Assembly: GCA_963854835.1 (NCBI GenBank)
Contig: OY978525.1
Coordinates: 86,605,171-86,669,170 of the forward strand
DNA: 64,000 nucleotides
Direction of reading: 5' to 3'
From: Megamerina dolium
Lineage: Eukaryota; Arthropoda; Insecta; Diptera; Megamerinidae
Position 1 is the stretch's first letter. Each line of letters opens with the position of its first letter. Position numbers and translations under genes: made by a program. Below the pieces are notes generated by a model. That model was not told where the DNA came from and did no database searches. It was given only the letters and a program-made list of their open reading frames with translations. Shown here piece by piece: positions 23,157-39,385 of this stretch.

Positions 23157-25561
23157 ATTTTTTAAGTAACCATCCGTTAGGCAACCCTTTATATTGTACA
23201 TTTTTCTATAAGCAAATATATCCTTTTTATTATAATAATAGGAGGGTGTACTTTTGAGAAAGGTATTGAAAATATTGGTGTATGTATATATGTATGTACG
23301 TCTTAAAGAAAATGTTGACGTACCTTTTGCTTAACACTCCAAAATTGCTGATGTCGTTGTTGTTGTAGTTGTTATTGTTATTATTATGGTTATGCCTATT
23401 GTCGTTTAAGTGAAAATATTGCCTTTGCGTTGCACTTTGTTGAATATGTCAAAATATCAGTCGTAATGTTGTAGCTACGTTAATATGTATTTGTTATTGT
23501 ACATAAGTAAATATGCGTAAGATATCTATATTTGTATAAATTTGGATTTTTATGTATATGCGAATATTCTATAGCAAATGTAACATATCGTAAGAAATGT
23601 AGCATAAGAAGATGTTACCTGTGAGACTTTATTATTATATTTGTAATTTCTTGACTTTTCATCAAAACTAACAGGAAGAAAATAATAATAATAAAAACTC
23701 CTTTCAGATCATAAAGCTTCTCTATCAGTAACAAAAAGAGAAAAGCTGTGAGTATGGTACAATAAAATTCAACAGTATGCAAAATTCACTAGTGGATTTA
23801 TTCTGCGTTACGGATGCCCTTCTGTATGCACTTAATGATTTGTATATTTATTTACACACATAAACACTAATAATCTAAGCACTCGTTCTTTTTGTCTAAT
23901 AAATTTATAATTATAGTTTTTATAATTTATAAACTCACTGTATTTTTTATTTTTTTTTTTTTCAATTTATTTTTTATTTATTTTTATTTTTAATAGAGTG
24001 GCTTACTTCATTGCATTTTAGTACATACATATTTCTATTACGTCTGCACTTATGTAACTTTGCAACTTCACTCTTTATTCATACATTTTCGGAAACACTT
24101 GATATTGACCCTCTTTTCTACGCTACTGGGGTTTATGCGTTATACACTATTGAAGTAACTAGTTCTGTAGGTACAATATTATTCCTGTATATGTTTTTTC
24201 CCGTTTCCACGTCTGTTGTTTTAAACAACTTATCTGCAACTGTTGCAAATTATGTGAAAGACAACTTGTAGCTGCTTCAAGCATCATTCTCCATACACAT
24301 ACTTAAAACTAGATGGTACGAGTACTGAACTTACTACATACCATTGCCGAAAATAGAAAAAAAAAACTCTCCAAAAAAGCTCCATACTCACGCATGAAAA
24401 TGAGAGCATTTGAAGCACAGCTGTTATCAGCTGCCATTACTTTGGTATTACTGTTGATTGTTTCTCTAGCTGAATTGCATTAAACATTAGTAACGATATA
24501 TTCTATGTTTGTGAAATTGAAGTAATATTTGATTGAGATCATCAATTCAAGCTATACTGCGTATATAAGAAGTTTTAGGGATAATTCGCATAGGCGGAGG
24601 TATTTTTTTTCTATACATACTTTACATATTATTAACCGAAATCATAAATTGTCACGACAAATATAACCGGTATCGTTAAAACTAAAGAATTGGTGATACA
24701 AAAAATCATAAATTATGAAATTTTTTCAATAAGTCTTTCAAACAACTTTGCGAACTAGCTTATCTAAAGCCATTCAGATATCATATTCATATAATAATAT
24801 TAAATGATTCCATTTACCTAAATCGTTACATCTTAAAATTCACAGCACTTGGGTAAAAAGCTCATACATATACATATACATAAATTCAAATTGAATACGC
24901 TGTGATGTTCTGGATGCTGTATGTATTCGCTCTCATAAATATACGTGTTTGTGTTTGTTCTCTCTTGCTCTTATCAATGTTCACGCTCTTGTAATTGAAT
25001 TTATCCGACAACAACAAAAGCAATCTAGAGCATGGCATCCTAAAAGTAAGCAACAATCTGTTGTGGAGACTTGACCAGAATAGCAACCATATCAACAACA
25101 ATAATAGCGGCGACGACGTTAAAGACATTGTGATAATATCAAAGTTACTTTCTTATGGCTTGGTATATTTTGTGTCAGCTTTTCAATGAAAATTAAATCC
25201 AGCCAACAGTAACACAAATACTCACACGGACACCACTTGTAAATTTCGCTAATATTGGCAGACAAGTTGGCAACGAATACAATGATACCAGCAACAACAA
25301 TAACAGATAACAGCTGTTTTTAAAATAGTACAGTACGATGCCATTTGGCGCTATGTAACACAATGTTGCGGTTAAACATGTAAATATATGTACCTTACTA
25401 AAGACTCATGTTGCTTTTATTATTTCATTTAATGGCAACAGCCAAAAAAATTATCTGGCTTGTTCAAATTTGTTTCTTCTTATTTTGTAAATAAGAGCAA
25501 GTTTAATTTATTTTTAAAATTGCAAGGGGTCAAAATAACTGAAAATGCGTAGGGCTTTAAT
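23157..25561. other. A+T-rich spacer, nothing firm
   Basis: Contains GTT/GTTATT runs at 23355-23395 and poly-T near 23950. The stretch 25000-25190 has CAACAA-rich, exon-like composition and a donor-like AAAAGTAAGC near 25048, but no domain. I do not call a gene. Confidence 0.5.
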
Positions 25562-25593
25562 GTATATATATACATATATATACATATATATAC

Positions 25594-25666
<73 letters not shown>
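25562..25666. repeat. (TA)n microsatellite with regular CA variants
   Basis: TA tract whose left part repeats ATATATATACAT-like units. It borders the truncated 3' side of the Mos1-like element. Confidence 0.95.
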
Positions 25667-25669
<3 letters not shown>

Positions 25670-25674
<5 letters not shown>

Positions 25675-26277
25675 ATGGGGCGTTGTCGTGGAGAAAAATC
25701 AGCTTCTCATGTCTTTATTCATAACCAGTCCTTTTTTCACGTCGCTCCATCTGCCTATCGTTCAATTCATGTGGTACCCATTTTCCAAATGTTTGAACCT
25801 TCCCCATGGCTCGTAAACGTATGGAAATGGCTGGCTAAGTAACACCTAACTGTTCGGCAAGCATTTTTTGCGATTGGGTGTCGTCCTCATCCAAAAGAGC
25901 CTGCAAATCATGGTCCTCAACTATTCTGAATCTATTTTCATGCTTCTTGTCACTCAAGTCAAAGTGGCCTTCTTTGAACCGACGAAACCAGTATCTGCAA
26001 GTGTTTTCCGATAGCGCCCTGTCTCCACAAGCATTCGATGCGACTCAGCAGCAGATTTCTTCAAATTGAAGCAAAAAAGTAGAGCTCTTTTTCTGGCACG
26101 AAACTAGACATGATTATACGAGGAAAAATGTATGATGTTGTATGAAATCACTGATGATGTTTACTAATTGATGTAACCAGGTGTCGAACTCATAAAAAAA
26201 GGGATGCACAGTCGATAATAGCTCAATATGCTCACTAACGCCATGTACGAGTAAATAGCGGATTTAAGTTGTACACC
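25670..26277 (-). mobile_element. Mos1-like mariner, internally deleted, copy 1
   Basis: Minus strand. The 5' terminal repeat is at the right (reverse complement CCAGGTGTACAACTTAAATC, next to TA). The coding part starts near 26110 with the N-terminal domain (FNLKKSAAESHRMLVE, LLDEDDTQSQKMLAEQLG and WVPHELN). It then jumps to the segment around the second catalytic Asp ([12 protein letters not shown]). The first catalytic Asp region is deleted, and the copy is cut by a (TA)n tract before the third. The frame also has stops. It belongs to the same family as 30984-31718. Confidence 0.8.
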
Positions 26278-26278
26278 T

Positions 26279-26401
<123 letters not shown>

Positions 26402-27140
26402 TGTTTGTATATATACTTATACGAAAGATGTTTTGCTTTAAATTAAAGTTAAATTATGAAAACACTCGAGCAGCAATGATAAGCAGAGCTTCATTAATAA
26501 CATACAAACATACAAATGCAAAACAAGGCAAGAGAAAATATTCTTAATAACACAAATATCAGATATTTCGTTTTTCATTTAATAAAACTTTTCATATCTC
26601 TTTGATCCATGCTCAAAATGAATACCAACTACAAAAATAACTTAAGAAATTCGCCATTTTAAAAACAATAAAAGTACACGGTATGTATATATTTTGTGCT
26701 CGTAAATATAATGCTTGGGTATCTGTATATGATAAATTGCCAGAATGATATTTGACTTCGTCAAAGCGTTATCTTTTGTGCAGCATGTTCTAAAATCACA
26801 TCATAATGTAAACGACAAGACTCATACGAATGTTGTGCATCAGCAGAGTAGGTATCATCATTTATGTATTGTATTGTATATTAGAGTGCCTTATAGAAAG
26901 TGGATAATATTGCTTATTAAAATTAATATTGATTTATTGATTAACCTTCGATTAGCCGTGTCTCTTGATGTAGTTTTGCATTTCTAAGTTTGTCTTGAAT
27001 GACTAATGTGACTAAATATAATATGTAATGTCTGCAATGGATATACTTCTCACTTAGTAACTTGCACAGTAAATAGCAACACTCGTCACAACAACAACAC
27101 GCTCTTATGTTGATTATATCCAAAAAGAAATATATATTCA
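26402..27140. other. spacer, nothing identified
   Basis: A+T-rich, with no recognised feature. Confidence 0.55.
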
Positions 27141-27607
27141 TATGCTTCTTTTTTCAGCAGCTCAGCTGGTTTCGTGTAACATGTTACTGTCAAACATGTT
27201 CAGTTTGGTCTATAACTTAACCATTAATCGACTTACAAACGAACAATGCTTGCAGATTATTGAATTTTATTATCAAAATTCATGCTCGGTTCATTCATTT
27301 ATTCATATTATGGTCACTTTGGGCGACCTTCTGAGGCGGCGATTCGGAATCTTGTGAATAAATTTCGCAACAAACTTACATTATTGGACATTAAACCACC
27401 AACGCATACGTAGAGTATATCGTGAGATACCGACCGATATGTTGGAGAGAGTATCCCAAAATTTGACCCAGCGTATGAACCATTCATCTTGAAACATTGA
27501 ATTATATAGATCATTCTATCGACTCAAATAAAGATTTCATACATTTCTCTAAATTTTATATGTTTTTATTTTTAATCAAATCCGAAGGCTCTTAAAAAAT
27601 CACCCTT
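27141..27607 (+). mobile_element. internally deleted Tc1/mariner-type element
   Basis: It keeps the N-terminal coding region ([18 protein letters not shown], then GRPSEAAIRNLVNKF-like sequence in shifted frames). This is joined near 27415 to the C-terminal REIPTDMLERV region and the 3' untranslated end. The right terminal repeat is intact (reverse complement AAGGGTGATTTTTTAAGAGC) and abuts a TA at 27608. The left terminal repeat is shortened. It has no catalytic core. Confidence 0.75.
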
Positions 27608-29199
<1,592 letters not shown>

Positions 29200-29225
29200 A
29201 TAAATATATATATATATATATATAT

Positions 29226-29588
29226 TGGGTGCCGTAGCTCAGTGGTTAGTGTGTTCGCCTTCTGATCTGTAGGTCGTGGGTTCAATCCCCGGCTGATGCA
29301 TAACAAATTTAATATCGAAAAGATTTTTCTTTCGAATGGTACCCACCTGTCGGCAAGCAATTGGCAATTCTTCCGACAGTAACAACTTGCCATGAAAAAG
29401 CTTCTTAAAGAACTCTGTGACAAAGCTCAGAAAAAGTGATGTCACAAGTGTTCTGCCGTTCGGAACCGGCTAAAATAAGTAGGTCCCTTCTAATACTGTC
29501 CAAATTTAAGACGCACAACAGTAATGGAAGAGAAGCTCGGCCAATGAGTCCTTTGGGGCTTTAAGTGCCACATATTTATTTTTTTATT
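29226..29588 (+). mobile_element. tRNA-derived SINE, full length, head-to-head partner
   Basis: A complete plus-strand copy with intact A box (TAGCTCAGTGG) and B box (GGTTCAATCCC), the full body, the CTTTGGGGCTTTAAGTGCC tail and a T-rich end running into (TA)n. Its head faces the head of the preceding SINE across only about 26 bp of AT-rich DNA. Confidence 0.92.
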
Positions 29589-29698
<110 letters not shown>

Positions 29699-29731
29699 GC
29701 CTCAGCCAGACATTTTTTTTGCCATACATAG

Positions 29732-29868
29732 TACAAAATTACACACGATTACCAATGTTGATCGTTTTTGAGCTTAGTAAGAAACCAAAAAATGATGACG
29801 AAAATCCAATGCGTGGTCTACCCAAAATCGATGTGACTATCCTGGACCGTCGGCCATTTTTTTGTTGT
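29732..29868 (+). other. candidate exon of unknown gene
   Basis: An acceptor-like sequence (TTTTTTTTGCCATACATAG, with AG at 29730-29731) precedes an open stretch encoding FELSKKPKNDDENPMRGLPK and then IDVTILDRRPFFC. A strong donor-like GTGAGTATT starts at 29869. The composition is clearly less A+T-rich and more codon-like than the surroundings. I do not recognise the protein. It could be an internal exon, a pseudogene fragment or chance. Confidence 0.25.
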
Positions 29869-30983
29869 GTGAGTATTTTATTTTTTCTAATTTTATACTT
29901 GTAGTACGACAAGACCGGCGAATTATTTTAGAAATATAATTTAAATATTGAAATATTTAAAATCTAAAAATCAATGATGAATATCCTTTTTAGTAAAAAG
30001 GAGGTTAAAAAGAGTAATCCGATGTTACTTCATATAGAGGAAAAAACGGATTACGGTCTCTCTCTCTCTCTCTCTCTTTAGACCAAAGGCCACCATCAAG
30101 TTATGTAACCAAATGTTTTTGACAATTGGAAGTGGAATAAAATTTGTACACCATCTATGTTTAATCAAGATCATTTAATATGCGTTTATACTACGTATAA
30201 GTATACTTTCATTAAGGCGGGTTAAAATAAATTATAAATTACCCATAATTCTATGAATATTTGCCGAAGAATCGATCAGTCTATGTAAAATAAATTTTAA
30301 TTTTTGTTGTTTCTTGAACAAATATATAGTATTTAAAACCACCAATATTTTCTACTCTTATTAAACGCTTTATCGCGTTTTTTTTTTATTTGACCCATCC
30401 TATCCTACATACTTGAAAAAAAAAAACCAATAATGGACACAGACGTAAACGGAGCAATAATACGTAGACATGATATTTTATCTACAGACAACACAAATGG
30501 CAAGATAATCTCAATTGCTATAACACAAAGTATGTCAACAGGTGAAGCACCCTACTTTTAGCAAATACACTTTTGAGCGGAGCAGGAGCAAATGGTATTA
30601 ACACATATGCACGTACAAGTATGGAGAAATATTGTACGTGTGCATTATGTCAGAGAAACTATGCAGCTGAGTCATTGTAATTCCATTTCTAATTCCCCAC
30701 CGTTAGGACAAAATGCTAGTGCGTGACCTTGTGACACCAGCAACACCTCAACAAGGGACTGTCACCTCCGTTTAACATTAATTTAACATAAACAACATTT
30801 ATTTCTTTTGTTATTTACTGTTCTATCTTCTGTTCTACCATTCAAATGAATACATTTGTATATTGGTGATTGTTAGTTGGTTGACGGCTGGCGGCCGATT
30901 ATGCTGTCTGGAAATTTTACGTGTTGATAATTAATATATTTTCCGGTGCGTACATGTTCTTACATACATATAATATATACATA
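29869..30983. other. spacer, nothing firm
   Basis: A (CT)n run lies at about 30057-30077. A short frame beginning MDTDVNGAIIRRHDIL at 30433 has no domain or splice support. No mobile element was recognised before 30984. Confidence 0.5.
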
Positions 30984-31718
30984 TCAAGCGTACAAGCTTA
31001 AATCCGGTGTTTTTCGGTAAAAAAAAACACAATTTTTTTCATGGAAAGCCAAAAATTAATTTATTCAAAGTATTTGCCCTCACTAGCTATACATTTTTCC
31101 CATCTCTCGGGCAATTTGTGTATACCATGCCAAAAGAATTCCTCATTTTTCGAGGCAAACCACTCGTCAAACAATTTTCCGGCGTCTTCATACGAATCGA
31201 AGTGCTGTTCGGCGAGCGCGTGACCCATCGACGAAAACAGATGGTAGTCAGAAGGGGCGAGGTCTGGTGAATAAGCGGGATGAGGTAGCACCTCCCAATT
31301 GCGTGTCGTCCTCATCCAAAAGAGCCTGCAAATCATGGTCCTCAACTTTTCTGAGTCTATTTTCACGCTTCTTGTCAGTCAAGTCAAAATGGCCTTCTTT
31401 GAACCGACGAAACCAGTCTCAGCAAGTGGTTTCCGATAGCGCCCTGTCTCCACAAGCATTCGATGCGACACAGCAGCAGATTTCTTCAAATTGAAGCAAA
31501 AAAGTAGGGCTTTCCGCATATGCTCTTTTTCTGGCACGAAACTTGACATGATTATACGAGGAAAAATGTATGTTGTTGTATGAAATCACTGATGATGTTT
31601 ACTAATTGATGTAAACAGATGTCGAACTCATAAAAAAAGGATGCACAGTCGATAATAGCTCAATATGCTCACTAACGCCATCTACGAGTAAACAGCGGAT
31701 TTAAGCTTTTACACCTGA
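30984..31718 (-). mobile_element. Mos1-like mariner, internally deleted, both ends present
   Basis: The terminal repeats are TCAAGCGTACAAGCTTAAAT at the left and (reverse complement) TCAGGTGTAAAAGCTTAAAT at the right, each next to TA. At 735 bp it is well short of the roughly 1.3 kb of Mos1-type elements. Coding order on the minus strand is the N-terminal domain from about 31549 (SSFVPEKEHMRKALLFCFN) joined near residue 85 to the C-terminus (LPHPAYSPDLAPSDYHLFSS through CIASEGKYFE). Only the third catalytic Asp remains. It cannot make active transposase, but its intact ends could be recognised in trans. Confidence 0.88.
31061..31366 (-). pseudogene. mariner transposase, fused N- and C-terminal pieces
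   Basis: This frame reads the tail of the N-terminal domain out of normal frame and then the genuine C-terminus: PAYSPDLAPSDYHL with the third catalytic Asp, GHALAEQHFDSYED, IHKLPERWEKCIASEG. The deletion junction lies near 31290. It is a product of internal deletion and not a functional enzyme. Confidence 0.85.
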
Positions 31719-34357
<2,639 letters not shown>

Positions 34358-34725
34358 TGGCTCACAGCTTATTTCGTACAGTGTATATATTTTTATGTAC
34401 ATGGCTGTAACATCGAAACTAAAAAACTTATCGATAAGTTTTGAATGTAGATGTCTGTGTATGTGTTTAGTAAACCTAATAAGAAAACGGGGAACCCCAA
34501 AAATTTTTCTTTTTGTTATGCAAGAGAGAAAAACTATTGATCAGCTGATTTTCAGCTCACATCTTATTTCGTACACAAACTTCAATGTAAGTAAGTTTCA
34601 TTCTGCCGCGCAGTTACAAAGTTTTTTTGAATTGTATGAGTTTTTGGACCTTTTTAACTATTATAACAATTTTTATTATTATTATTTTAAATAGTTAAAG
34701 TGCTGTAAATTAAACATTTAGCTTT

Positions 34726-35744
34726 ATGGGTCATCGTACAACGATGGAACAGCGTAAACTGGTAATTAACCATTTTAGGAAAGGTCAGAGTGTGCGAAAA
34801 ATTGCTGAAATGACAAATTTAAGTGCCTCAACTGTCCAATACATCATTCAACGCTTCGTTCGCGAAAATCGGTTGGAGAACAAGGGCAGAGAAGCACCTA
34901 ATAAGATTTTCAACGCATCAGACGAGCGTTATATTGTACGAAAAATTAAGAAAAATCCAAAGTTATCCGCTCCGAAGTTGGCTGCAGAGGTTCAGCGTGA
35001 AATAGGAAAATCATCCAGTGCTGAAACTGTCCGACGTGTGCTGCGCAATCATGACTTGAACGGTCGAGTAGCCCGAAAGAAACCATTCATTTCAAAAATG
35101 AATATACAACGCCGACTTGACTACGCCAAAGAGCATATTATTAAGACTCCTGCGTTCTGGAATACCGTTATTTTCGCGGATGAGTCTAAGTTTAATATTT
35201 TTGGCTCGGACGGAATGTCATATGTTTGGCGTAAAGCGAATACCGAGCTAAACAAGGAGAACCTTAAGCCCACAGTGAAGCATGGTGGCGGTAGCGTGAT
35301 GGTTTGGGCCTGTATGTCAGCAGCCGGAGTAGGTGAATTGGTTTTTATTGAGGGAACAATGGACAAAATGAAGTACCTCGAGATTCTGAAAAACAATTTA
35401 CTTCAAAGTGCAGACAAACTGGGTTTGCGGGAAGAATTTCGGTACTACCAAGATAATGACCCAAAACATAAATCTGGGATTTGCAATCTTGGCTTATTTG
35501 GAACTGCCCACACTTGATGTCTCCACCACCACAGTCATCTGACATGAATGTGATTGAAAATCTTTGGTCTATTTTGGACAATAAAATAAGAACACACAAG
35601 ATTTCTAATAAGCAAGACCTAAAGAAGGTACTAATGGAGGAATGGAAAAAAATCACACCAGACATCACTCAAAAATTGGTGGATTCAATGCCAAATAGAC
35701 TCCAGGCTGTCATTAACGCTAAGGGATGTCATACTAAATATTAA
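34726..35744 (+). pseudogene. Tc1-like transposase, left copy, one frameshift
   Basis: This would encode a roughly 340-residue Tc1-family transposase that cuts and pastes the element at TA. The start at 34726 (MGHRTTMEQRKLVINHFRKG) leads into a paired helix-turn-helix (VRKIAEMTNLSASTVQYIIQ). The catalytic triad is visible as ADESKF (first Asp), QDNDPKHKS (second Asp) and NVIENLW (Glu), with the DD34E-type spacing seen in Sleeping Beauty-like enzymes. A single-base deletion near 35478 shifts the frame after GI. The correct frame resumes from about 35481 and runs to the stop at 35744. The right copy keeps the base lost here. Confidence 0.92.
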
Positions 35745-36003
35745 AATCAACTTACTTTGTTTTTAGTTTGAACTTAAAGAGACTGTACGAAATAAGCTGT
35801 GACATGAATTTTCCTATTTTTTTCTTATTTTATTTTTTTATAGTGTCAAACACTAAAATTTTGAAAAAGTAAATTTTGGAAAATAAAAAACAAACCTTCC
35901 TTTCAAAAATGGCATTTATATTTTGTTCAAATTTTTGCTATATTAGGAATTACGACTGCAGCAATTTTTAAACAGTCAATTTTTAAACTGTCACTGATTG
36001 ATT

Positions 36004-37022
36004 TTAATATTTAGTATGACATCCCTTAGCGTTAATGACAGCCTGGAGTCTACTTGGCATTGAATCCACCAATTTTTGAGTGATGTCTGGTGTGATTTTT
36101 TTCCATTCCTCCATCAGTACCTTCTTTAGGTCTTGTTTATTAGAAATCTTGTGTGTTCTTAATTTATTGTCCAAAATAGACTAAAGATTTTCAATCACAT
36201 TCATGTCAGGTGACTGTGGTGGTGGAGACATCAAGTGTGAGCAGTTCAAATAAGCCAAGATTGCACAATCCCAGATTTATGTTTTGGGTCATTATCTTGG
36301 TAATACCGAAATTCTTCCCGCAAACCCAGTTTGTCTGCACTTTGAAGTAAATTGTTTTTCAGAATCTCGAGGTACTTCATTTTGTCCATTGTTCCCTCAA
36401 TAAAAACCAATGCACCTACTCCGGCTGCTGACATACAGGCCCAAACCATCACGCTACCGCCACCATGCTTCACTGTGGGCTTAAGGTTCTCCTTGTTTAG
36501 CTCGGTATTAGCTTTACGCCAAACATATGACATTCCGTCCGAGCCAAAAATATTAAACTTAGACTCATCCGCGAAAATAACGGTATTCCAGAACGCAGGA
36601 GTATTAATAATATGCTCTTTGGCGAAGTCAAGTCGGCGTTGTATATTCATTTTCGAAATGAATGGTTTCTTTCGGGCTACTCGACCGTTCAAGTCATGAT
36701 TGCGCAGCACACGTCGGACAGTTTCAGCACTGGATGATTTTCCTATTTCACGCTGAACCTCTGCAGCCAACTTCGGAGCGGATAACTTTGGATTTTTCTT
36801 AATTTTTCGTACAATATAACGCTCGTCTGATGCGTTGAAAATCTTATTAGGTGCTTCTCTGCCCTTGTTCTCCAACCGATTTTCGCGAACGAAGCGTTGA
36901 ATGATGTATTGGACAGTTGAGGCACTTAAATTTGTCATTTCAGCAATTTTTCGCACACTCTGACCTTTCCTAAAATGGTTAATTACCAGTTTACGCTGTT
37001 CCATCGTTGTACGATGACCCAT
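36004..37022 (-). pseudogene. Tc1-like transposase, right copy, frameshift and stop
   Basis: Inverted copy of the gene at 34726, nearly identical over 250 codons, with the same start and helix-turn-helix and with the first two catalytic Asp residues intact. It has its own lesions: a one-base deletion near 36250, just after SWLI, and a Trp-to-TAG change immediately after the catalytic Glu (VIENL then stop, near 36182). The two copies therefore died independently after duplication, or one arm has been partly homogenised by gene conversion. Confidence 0.92.
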
Positions 37023-37079
37023 AAAGCTAAATGTTTAATTTACAGCACTTTAACTATTTAAAATAATAATAATAAAAAT

Positions 37080-38349
37080 CTCCTTACAGTCGGCAGGGGC
37101 CGACCAAACTATACCCTGCATATGTAGATTTATATATAAAAAGTTTACTCGAATATCCAACTTTTCTTTTATTTCCACTTTTCGAGAAACAATTTTTGCA
37201 TATACTACTAATTTACACCCGAAATATGGTTGACTTTGACGAAGTAAAAGGATTTTAAGATAATTCCGAGGCTTAGTATGGGAGCTATATAAAAAGTGGG
37301 CGTGGCTTACCACTTTCTAGTAAATCAAATTAATTTTTCAATGTTAATCCACACCTTAAATTTGGTGTCCTACGTTGAATAGTTTCTAAGTTATGGTGGT
37401 TAACATTTTTGTTTAATTTCCTCAACTTTGTATGGGAGCCCCAATAAGAAGTGGGCGTAGTATTATTTCCGACTACGATATTAATTTAAGTGTCAATTAT
37501 GGTTATTGTAGACATAAGATTGCCGAAGTTACAGCTGTTTCAATTTAAAATTTGTATGGGGGCTACGATAAACATTGGGCGTGGTCCGCCCATTTTCTTT
37601 GAGCCTAGTTGCTCGTACAATACTAATCCATACCCTAAGTCTCGTTGTCCTAGGCTAAATGGTTTGTAAGCTATGGAGCTTAAAATTTTAGTTTAATTCA
37701 CTCGACTTTGTATGGGAGACCCATGAAGGAGTGGGGGTGGCACACTGATCTTCTGCCAGATTTTTGCCGACTACGATATTAATTTAAGTGTCAATTATGG
37801 TTATTCTAGACAGAAGATTGTAGAAGTTACAGCAGTTTCAATTTAAAAGAAGTACAGACACTTTGTATGGGAGCTACGCTAGAAAGTAGGCGTGGCTCAC
37901 CCACTTTTGGCGAGGTTATATAGTAGTATAATATAACTCTATGTGCAAAATATTGTTGTCCCAAGTGGTATATTATGTGAGTTATAGCAAGTTAAAGATT
38001 TTGAAAATTTCGAGGTTAGTCGCTTTGAATGCTTGGTGTGGGCGTGGTTATTGACCGATCATGCCCAATATCAATCCCCTCCGTACCCTTGGATCATAGA
38101 TTACTTATGCCAAATTTCATCGAAATAGCTCAATATTTACTCAAGTTATCGTGCGAACCAGCCAGGTGACAGACAGACGGACGGACGGACGGACGGACGG
38201 ACGGACGGACGGACATCGTTAAATCGAAAATTTAATCGACGCTGATCACGAATATATATCCATGTCTATATCTCCGGAGATTCCTTCAAGTGGACACAAA
38301 CATCTGACCGAAATGAATATACAATGCATATTGCATTATGCAGGGTATA
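37080..38349 (-). mobile_element. DINE-1/Helentron-like element, copy 2, nested in Tc1
   Basis: Second copy of the element at 9833-11158. The left Tc1 arm gives the empty site, so the insertion point is exact: it lies in a run of T bases, with ATAAAAAT present on both sides. In minus orientation it starts TATACCCTGCATAATGCA and ends just past the hairpin GTCGGC-AGGG-GCCGAC (37089-37104). A (GGAC)n run at about 38172-38215 is expanded relative to copy 1. GTGGGCGTGG-like sites lie at 37296, 37451, 37575, 37731, 37886 and 38038. Confidence 0.7.
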
Positions 38350-38668
38350 AAAATTGTTATAATAGTTAAAAAGGTCCAAAAACTCATACAATTCAAAAAA
38401 ACTTTGTAACTGCGCGGCAGAATGAAACTTACTTACATTGAAGTTTGTGTACGAAATAAGATGTGAGCTGAAAATCAGCTGATCAATAGTTTTTCTCTCT
38501 TGCATGACAAAAAGAACAATTTTTGGGGTTCCCCGTTTTCTTATTAGGTTTACTAAACACATACATAGACATCTACATTCAAAACTTATTGATAAGTTTT
38601 TTAGTTTCGATGTTACAGCCATGTACATAAAAATATATACACTGTACGAAATAAGCTGTGAGCCACTG

Positions 38669-39262
38669 TATATATATATATTATTTAGAGCAACTTTTTC
38701 AGATGATGAAGTAAAGATCTAACGTTGTACAAGGATTGCTTGTACAAGGAAGTACAACTCTAAAGTAAATCTATGGGTCTACCTTGGTCCACTACTTGGT
38801 CATATTTTTGGAGATTATCTCAACAGGAAAATATTGTTAGTGCATAGGAAGACTTGAGTTGCTTGAAAGAATGTGGTGATAACAACACCGCCGTCAATTA
38901 CATTTATGGGTCTTTTTTCACAGTTAATTATTTTACGCATCTTTCTTTGTCGTAACTTTGTCAAAAAGTGGCCTAGCAGCACAAGGAGAACTACATATAA
39001 AAGTCAAGACTTTTGTATGTACTAAAAATATTTTCTAATCACAGAAGAAACTGTATATAATTTTTTTTTTAATATATTGAATGTGAAAATAGCTTTACCG
39101 TTAACTTGTCATGCAATGATTTTGAATATTAAAACATTTATATTATTCGATTAATCAGAATTTTGATTAATGAGAACAAAATTATTCGAAGAAAATATTC
39201 AATAATATAATATTATATTTATAATTTACGTAATATAATATTTTTCCAAATGGGAATTGAAT
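38669..39262. other. spacer, nothing identified
   Basis: A short TA run sits at the Tc1 boundary, followed by A+T-rich DNA without a recognised feature. Confidence 0.55.
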
Positions 39263-39274
39263 AGTCGAATAGTT

Positions 39275-39297
39275 AGGTTAGGTTAGGTTAGGTTAGA
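39275..39297 (-). repeat. (TTAGG)n tail of the LINE
   Basis: About four and a half TTAGG pentamers, counted from inside the target duplication, form the 3' terminus of the LOA-like LINE. In element orientation this is a CCTAA tail. The pentamer equals the ancestral insect telomere repeat, which flies have lost. Confidence 0.9.
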
Positions 39298-39385
39298 GCG
39301 GCCGCCCTCTCTGATGAGAGAGAGCGCACATAGGCCAGAATTAGGCCCGTTGTGATACCGTCGCACGAATTTTTCCTTCACCTAG

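Noticed and set aside
30433..30561. Short frame beginning MDTDVNGAIIRRHDIL
   Set aside because: Only about 42 codons, with no recognised domain, no splice context and no repeat association. Chance cannot be excluded.
35121..35396. Antisense open frames within the Tc1 transposase genes (also 36352-36699)
   Set aside because: Shadow frames of conserved transposase coding sequence on the other strand.
38160..38216. CRISPR-like or regulatory (GGAC)n array
   Set aside because: It is a simple tetranucleotide expansion inside the DINE-like element, shorter in the other copy, with no spacer structure.
39273..39297. Interstitial telomere or chromosome end
   Set aside because: The TTAGG run is only about 24 bp and sits precisely at the 3' terminus of a LINE inside its target duplication.
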